From JACXTP01 sp963789555 (GTDB lineage Archaea; Thermoplasmatota; Thermoplasmata; Methanomassiliicoccales; UBA472), in NCBI GenBank assembly GCA_963789555.1, contig CAWBKY010000006.1, positions 1 through 64,000 of the forward strand: a stretch of DNA of 64,000 bases, read 5' to 3'. The first letter of the stretch is position 1, and the number at the start of each line of letters is the position of its first letter. The position numbers were made by a program, and so were the translations under genes. Under the pieces are notes generated by a model that did not search any database, had not been told where the DNA came from, and saw only the letters and a list, made by a program, of their open reading frames with translations. Shown here in pieces: positions 59,727 through 64,000 of this stretch.

Positions 59727-60163
59727 CGTTCTCTCCCAGCATATCGATGGGGGTCATCGACCGCCCGGAAGATGTTGCCATCGCGGTCCTGGAAAATGAC
59801 CATGACCCCGCCCCAAGGCTGCCTCTCCGGTTTGAGCAGGAACTCCACCCCCTCGTCCACCAGGCGCCGGTGCAGCTCGAACACGCTGTCCGTCGCGAAG
59901 ACCACGCCCGTGTCCCCTCCGGGCTGCCTTTTCTCGCCCGGCCCTGGGACATAAAGCTCCAATCTTCCCAGCGGGTCGTCCGCCCCCAGGACGGCTCGGC
60001 CGTTCCTGCGGTCATCCACCTGCAATGCCAGACCGAACGAGTCCTGGTAGAAATCGATGGCATCATCAAGGTCCTTGACCGGTACCCGGGTGGTCCAGAC
60101 TCGTTTCAGCGTCCCCCGGCCCAGGTCATAGAGCTCGCTCCCCATCGGGTCCCCGATCGGCAT
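59654..60163 (-). CDS. VOC-superfamily (glyoxalase/bleomycin-resistance-like) protein
   Basis: Two beta-alpha-beta-beta-beta modules: RVWTTRVPVKDLDDAIDFYQ then DSFGLALQVDDRRN, and DTGVVFATDSVFELHRRLVD then GVMVIFQDRDGNIFRAVDD. The usual metal-binding His/Glu positions are only partly kept. After IFRAVDD the frame becomes implausible (basic, Gly-rich); one extra base would give PIDMLGENVTKEKEAKDEGE. The true stop is uncertain and the end overlaps the convergent FAD protein. The function could be detoxification or isomerisation. Confidence 0.7.
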   Translation of the reverse strand: MPIGDPMGSELYDLGRGTLKRVWTTRVPVKDLDDAIDFYQDSFGLALQVDDRRNGRAVLGADDPLGRLELYVPGPGEKRQPGGDTGVVFATDSVFELHRRLVDEGVEFLLKPERQPWGGVMVIFQDRDGNIFRAVDDPHRYAGRERHQGERGEGRGGAASPSASFQLKP

Positions 60164-60207
60164 GCGGGAAAGGGATGCCTTTGTCCGCTATTAATGGATT
60201 CCAGCGC

Positions 60208-61203
60208 TCACAGGAGTTCCAGCAGGTCGTCCAGAGGCGCATACGTGATCCTCGGCCCTCTCCCGTTCATGCACTTGCACAGCCTAGGGCCGTTCGTGAG
60301 GACCTTGGCCGACCGGTCCATGCCTAACAAAGGGCAAGAGTCACAGCATGCTTCACCGAACTTCTCCAGCACCATAGCGGGTCGGGGGGATTTGTCCCAA
60401 GCGAGTTGAGAGGTGAGGAACAGGACCCGGGCTTGGCCTCGCGGTCTTCTCCCCTCGAGGGCTCGGGCGGTCCGGATCAGTTCCTTCTCGGAAAGATGGG
60501 GGCAGCCAATGACAATGGTGTCCGGGTCGTCCTGGGTAGGGAGGGAATCCTTCCAGTCATCGATGATCTCGTCGTTCACCTCGATCCTCTCAGAGATGCT
60601 GCTCCTATCGATGCCTTTCGACATCAAGGTGGAACCGTTCGGTCGTTGAAGCTATCGCGGCACTGATGGACTTGGCCCCGGAGAGGTCCGGCCTTATCCC
60701 GGACAATAACGGCGGCCTGCCCTTGCACAGATCGGCGACCAATCCGCCGAGCAAGGACGGTTCGACCTTGCATCCCGGTTCGAACGCTAGCTCGACCGAG
60801 GGATGCTGGTCGTCACGAATCCTCGAACAAATCTTCCTGGGCCATGACCGGTGCGGGCCGCTTCCAAGGCGGTCGCCGCATCGACGTGACTGGCATGGCA
60901 TCCGACGATCGAATTGAGATAGCATGCGACGCTGGCACTTCCACATACCACCTTTTCTCCCCGCTGGAAGACCATCCCGCTCAGGTAGGGGGTGCAGGTC
61001 CGTATCGGGAATGGGACCAACGAACTTGCCCCGTTCCCTTTCCCTAATGGGCAAGCATCCTTCGGTGGGATTGATGGATGTAGGGACCGCGTTACTTGAC
61101 TCCCTTCATCGAGCGACGGATCTAGTAAAGGGAGGGCCGAACTGGGCAGATGGACCCGGGCCACATCGGACCATCTTGGAATCCATCGCTTCTCACCTGA
61201 CAT
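60208..61203 (-). CDS. Aconitase X large subunit, probable phosphomevalonate dehydratase (several frame changes)
   Basis: Aconitase-X pieces occur in three frames: NAVPTSINPT (VPTTLNP-type motif), RTCTPYLSGMVFQRGEKVVC, GSASVACYLNSIVGC then EPSLLGGLVADLCKGRPPLL, SGAKSISAAIAST, VIGCPHLSEKELIRTARALE and EKFGEACCDSC. In archaea this family dehydrates mevalonate 5-phosphate to trans-anhydromevalonate phosphate in the modified mevalonate pathway, which fits the HMG-CoA synthase operon at 6-9 kb. The total is about 330 residues, shorter than usual at the N-terminus, and the start is uncertain. The small subunit (DUF126) is not in the window. Confidence 0.75.
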
Positions 61204-61219
61204 GGCCAATGACGAGGTC

Positions 61220-61891
61220 TCAGGCCTTCGGCTTGCGCAGGACGACCTCGTACAACTTCTTGGTGAAGGGGGGTGAGGTGTCCTCGAACTCCCTGATGAT
61301 CTCGATCTGGTATCCCTTGGCCAGCCTTCTCACCTTATCTTCGGAGAAGAAATGGACCACGAAGCCCATGGGGTTCTGCCACATGTCCTCCCCTTTATGC
61401 GGGCCTTTACCGAAGTGGGGGTCATGGTCGTTGCGCACGGAATAGATGTTGATGCCACCGGGACGAAGCACCCGGAGACATTCGGCCAATATCGCCGCGA
61501 TCTCCTTCTCCCTCAGCTCCATGGTGAAGAACATGTGGGAATAAACGGCATCGAAGCAGGAGTCTGGGAACGGGAACGGTTGCCTTCCGTCCAATATCAG
61601 CAGGTTCACATCGTCGGAGCAACCGACCGAGTCCGCCACACCTTGCATCTGGCAGATGCCCGAACGGGAATAATCCACCGCGGTCACCTTGAGCCCGTCC
61701 TTCACGAACAGCCAGGTGTCCCTTCCCTGACCGCAGCCGAGCTCCAGGACCTTCCTTGTCCCTTCCTTGTGGAACAATTTTAAGGCCCTCTCGCCCAGCT
61801 CGCTCGGCGCTGCCCCGAAGAAGTCTCGGTTCGTCTCATAGACGGCATTCCACTGCGTCAACTGGTCCTTCTCAGGCGGTTTTTGGTCCAT
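61220..61891 (-). CDS. Class I SAM-dependent methyltransferase (TehB-like)
   Basis: The 223-residue protein has motif I RKVLELGCGQGRDTWLF, motif II VTAVDYSRSGICQ, motif IV FDAVYSHMFFTMELREKE and LRVLRPGGINIYSVRND. The C-terminal strand pair is FFSEDKVRRLAKGYQIEIIR. The TehB/thiopurine-like arrangement suggests methylation of a small molecule. The frame is intact. It is upstream of the aconitase X gene on the same strand, with no obvious functional link. Confidence 0.87.
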   Translation of the reverse strand: MDQKPPEKDQLTQWNAVYETNRDFFGAAPSELGERALKLFHKEGTRKVLELGCGQGRDTWLFVKDGLKVTAVDYSRSGICQMQGVADSVGCSDDVNLLILDGRQPFPFPDSCFDAVYSHMFFTMELREKEIAAILAECLRVLRPGGINIYSVRNDHDPHFGKGPHKGEDMWQNPMGFVVHFFSEDKVRRLAKGYQIEIIREFEDTSPPFTKKLYEVVLRKPKA

Positions 61892-61988
61892 TCAGCCCAC
61901 GCGATATCATCGCCTTCTCGATAGAAATATCAATGCCCGAACCATGCAAGATCAAAATGGGCATGGCGGATACGCCTCAATTCTAGGC

Positions 61989-62621
61989 CTAATTATCCTT
62001 TTGAGTCTCAGCCGCCATGGACTTTGCCTTCAGCCAGGCCTCTTGGATCAGGTCGAGGCTGCCTTCGGTGCACTCGTGCTTGAGCTTAAGGGTCTCTGCG
62101 AAATGTTCCGAGTTCTTCTGGCACTGGTCCCTGCATTCGATACCAGTGTCGATGAAAAGGCATCGGGAGAATCCATCGAACATCATGTTCAGGAAATATT
62201 GTGGGGTATAGCCCTCGTCGTTCTTGCAATCCAAGTTGAAGAGACGGATTATTCCAGGCATCCCATTGACGGCCCATCCCGCCGGATAGAACCAAGTGAT
62301 GCCCCCGTTCTTCTTCTCCCGATGGTATCTCTCGGTGGTGAGCAATGGCCGCTATGCAGTCCTCATGTTCGATCATGACCAAAGGGACATCGACCATCTC
62401 CGGTAGACCTTTGAGGCTCTGGCAATACGCGTAGCCTAAGAATAGCACGTCCACGTCGACAGGCAACGACCTTATCTTCTCCAGGATGGTCCTCTTCAGG
62501 TCATCGGTCGAAGGTGCAGTCCGAACTCGAGATATTCTTTGTAAACGACATCGGGATCGTTGGCGATGATGATATCCAGTTCGTTGCGGATAGCGTCGCA
62601 GCCTAACACACCAATTCTCAT
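61989..62621 (-). CDS. DUF1638 family protein (two frame changes)
   Basis: DUF1638 proteins accompany corrinoid methyltransferase genes in methanogens and some bacteria. The N-terminus is MRIGVLGCDAIRNELDIIIA. Then come DVVYKEYLEFGLH, DVLFLGYAYCQSLKGLPEMV, PLVMIEHEDCIAAI then TTERYHREKKNGGITWFYPA, and GWAVNGMPGIIRLFNLD. The repeated Cys and His-Asp-Cys block suggests a metal site. A shift near 62515 is best explained by a lost C (giving LHPSTDDLKRT), and one near 62345 by an extra base. About 210 residues. It probably works with the DUF6951-like gene upstream and perhaps with the corrinoid island 8 kb away. Confidence 0.8.
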
Positions 62622-62703
62622 CGGACAGCACCTGGATTGACGACCATCACCTTCAAAATATTTACCAATGTTGTGACCTTTCCAACGATCGAGAGACCTA
62701 GGT

Positions 62704-63112
62704 TCAATCGAAGTCCACTGAGACCTTCCTCTTGAGGGCCAGCCCGGACGCGGCCTCGAACCCCTTGAGCACCGCCATGGGGACAGGGCACGTTGAATGC
62801 TTCAGTGTCTCCCCTCCGATGATATAGACCTGGTTCTCGGAGAACGGCATCCTCAATGCCGCCATCATATCGCAGGGACCAAGGGCCTTAGCGAAATCGT
62901 TGACGTGCGGACAACGGGAAGCGATGGAGCATCATGAGCATCCCATCCTCCATCCAACACACGATCTTGGCATCGAAACGACAGACCCCGGAATCAACAT
63001 GAAGGGAAACTTTCCCTGGTCCAGAAATAAATTGTCGCTTGAGCTCTCCTCGGGCTTTGTTCCATATGCTCTCCCATATCGGAGATCGGTAATAAATCCT
63101 GCTTCCTTTCAT
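62704..63112 (-). CDS. DUF6951-like small cysteine protein (one frame change)
   Basis: About 135 residues. Blocks are KVSLHVDSGVCRFDAKIVC, then after one extra base near 62915 CPHVNDFAKALGPCDMMAAL, NQVYIIGGETLKHSTCPVPM and AVLKGFEAASGLALKRKVSV. The pattern C...CP...H..CPVP.xxLK..E.A.GLAL matches what I recall of the DUF6951 family, found with methyltransferase and DUF1638 genes. The clustered Cys/His suggest metal binding. The function is unknown. The family name is from memory and should be confirmed. Confidence 0.6.
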
Positions 63113-63197
63113 ATGCTAAAATGGGGATGAGGGGGATGGCAAGGCCATCTCTTCCTGGGAACAATCTAATACATTGGTACTGCCATTTCAAACCTAG

Positions 63198-64000
63198 ATG
63201 CCCGCCCTGGAAGTGCGCAACCTGAGGAAGAGATTCGGTGATGTGCAGGCGGTCAAGGACATTTCGTTCTCCATCGAACCGAAGGAGTTCTTCGGCCTAC
63301 TGGGTCCGAACGGGGCGGGCAAGACCACCACCATAAGGATGATCACCGGTGTGCTCAGGCCCGATTCCGGTTCAGTGATGATCGAAGGCATCGACCTGAA
63401 GACCAACTTCCTCGATGCCAAGATGAGGATGGGCGTGATCCCGGAGGTGGGCAACATCTATCCCGACCTCAGCGCCAGGGAGAACATCGAGCTGGTGGGC
63501 AGGTTCTACGGCCTCCCGAAAGCGGTGCGGCAGGAGAGGACCGCCAAGCTGCTGGCTGACTTCGGACTCAAGGACCGCGCCGATGATTATATCCGAAAAT
63601 TCTCCAAGGGGATGAGGCAGCGGGTGAGCATCGCCTGTGCGATGGTCCACGAACCCCCGATACTGATCCTGGATGAACCGACGGAGGGTCTGGACGTGAT
63701 GAGCCGACGGCTCATAGTGGACAAGGTCAAGGAGATGAACCGGAACGGTTCCACAGTGATCCTGACCACCCACAACATCGAGGAGGCCAATCGCCTCTGC
63801 CAGAGGGTGTGCATCGTCAATAAGGGGAGCATCGTGGCCATCGACACCCCCGAGCATCTGCGTCGGACCACCGAGAGCATGCAGATAGTGGAGGTCGCCT
63901 TCGTTGGGCAAGGTGGAAGCTTCCTGGTTCCTGTCCGAGCACATCAGCCGGGCCGAGCAATGTCAGGAAAAATGGCAGTTCTATACCGAGGACCCGGACC
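63198..64000 (+). CDS. ABC transporter ATP-binding protein, 3' end beyond window (one frame change)
   Basis: The ATP subunit of an ABC exporter of the DRA/CcmA (ABC-2) class. Start ATG 63198: MPALEVRNLRKRFGDVQAVK. Walker A is GLLGPNGAGKTTTIRMI, the Q-loop region is VIPEVGNIYPDLSARENIEL, the signature is KFSKGMRQRVSIACAMVHEP (SKGM instead of SGGQ, common in this class), Walker B is ILILDEPTEGLDVMSRR and the H-loop is TTHNIEEANRLC. One extra base near 63910 shifts the frame, after which KVEASWFLSEHI runs to the window edge. The permease should lie just outside. Confidence 0.9.
   Translation, partial: MPALEVRNLRKRFGDVQAVKDISFSIEPKEFFGLLGPNGAGKTTTIRMITGVLRPDSGSVMIEGIDLKTNFLDAKMRMGVIPEVGNIYPDLSARENIELVGRFYGLPKAVRQERTAKLLADFGLKDRADDYIRKFSKGMRQRVSIACAMVHEPPILILDEPTEGLDVMSRRLIVDKVKEMNRNGSTVILTTHNIEEANRLCQRVCIVNKGSIVAIDTPEHLRRTTESMQIVEVAFVGQGGSFLVPVRAHQPGRAMSGKMAVLYRGPG

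Noticed and set aside
1..64000. CRISPR array or cas genes
   Set aside because: No regularly spaced repeats and no Cas motifs; the TnpB remnant is an IS605-type relic, not Cas12.

Overview
This 64 kb window is chromosomal DNA from a high-GC euryarchaeon, most likely of the Thermoplasmatota/Methanomassiliicoccales type. Archaeal markers are glycerol-1-phosphate dehydrogenase (EgsA), membrane-anchored LonB, Hel308, the KEOPS subunit Cgi121, the HMG-CoA synthase / thiolase / DUF35 operon, an aconitase-X phosphomevalonate dehydratase subunit, KaiC-like ATPases and TATA-box promoters. A methanogen-like setting is suggested by HdrA and MvhD modules, a stand-alone corrinoid protein, DUF1638 and a DUF6951-like protein. 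No methyltransferase for the corrinoid protein, no mcr gene and no pyl gene is present.

Layout. 0-4 kb: MFS transporter end, methyltransferase, acetyltransferase, membrane-anchored archaemetzincin-like protease. 4-5.6 kb: tRNA-Pro and an AT-rich decayed TnpB gene. 5.6-9 kb: regulator, HMG-CoA synthase, acetyl-CoA acetyltransferase and DUF35 (start of the mevalonate pathway). 9-16.5 kb: three surface or structural genes on the minus strand, namely a membrane-anchored beta-propeller, a damaged secreted protein with a thioester-like signature, and a ~1,450-residue helical/coiled-coil protein. 16.5-31 kb: housekeeping genes (cgi121, thrB, thrC, KaiC-like ATPases, hel308, lonB, NMN adenylyltransferase, CinA-type amidase, purC, UPF0179, egsA). 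31-36.7 kb: a candidate structured RNA, a sensor kinase and receiver, an iron-sulfur flavoprotein and two PrsW-type membrane proteases. 36.7-49.8 kb: a HisA-like protein, MFS pump, HdrA-ferredoxin-MvhD fusion, a UspA-DUF485 fusion next to an ActP-like symporter, NifX-like and Mrp proteins, a PEP-synthase-like phosphotransferase, wecB and a nuclease. 49.9-56.4 kb: two hydantoinase-A-like ASKHA ATPases flanking a corrinoid protein and an HTH_10 regulator. 56.5-64 kb: sufCB, a FAD-only HdrA piece, a VOC protein, aconitase X, methyltransferase, DUF1638, a DUF6951-like gene and an ABC ATPase cut by the window end.

Sequence quality shapes the whole annotation. More than half of the long genes are broken by single-base frame changes, and nearly all of those I could resolve are one-base insertions, about fifty outside the coiled-coil gene. 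This is what an insertion-biased sequencing error would give, so I join the pieces into single genes and do not call them pseudogenes. The tnpB remnant (several stops in a foreign AT-rich block) and perhaps the 11-12 kb secreted protein are the only likely true pseudogenes.

The most interesting observations are the HyuA-like ATPase / corrinoid / HTH_10 island, an HdrA divided between two loci, the UspA-DUF485 fusion beside its symporter, the giant helical-repeat protein, the archaemetzincin-like membrane protease, and an unassigned structured RNA near 31.2 kb.
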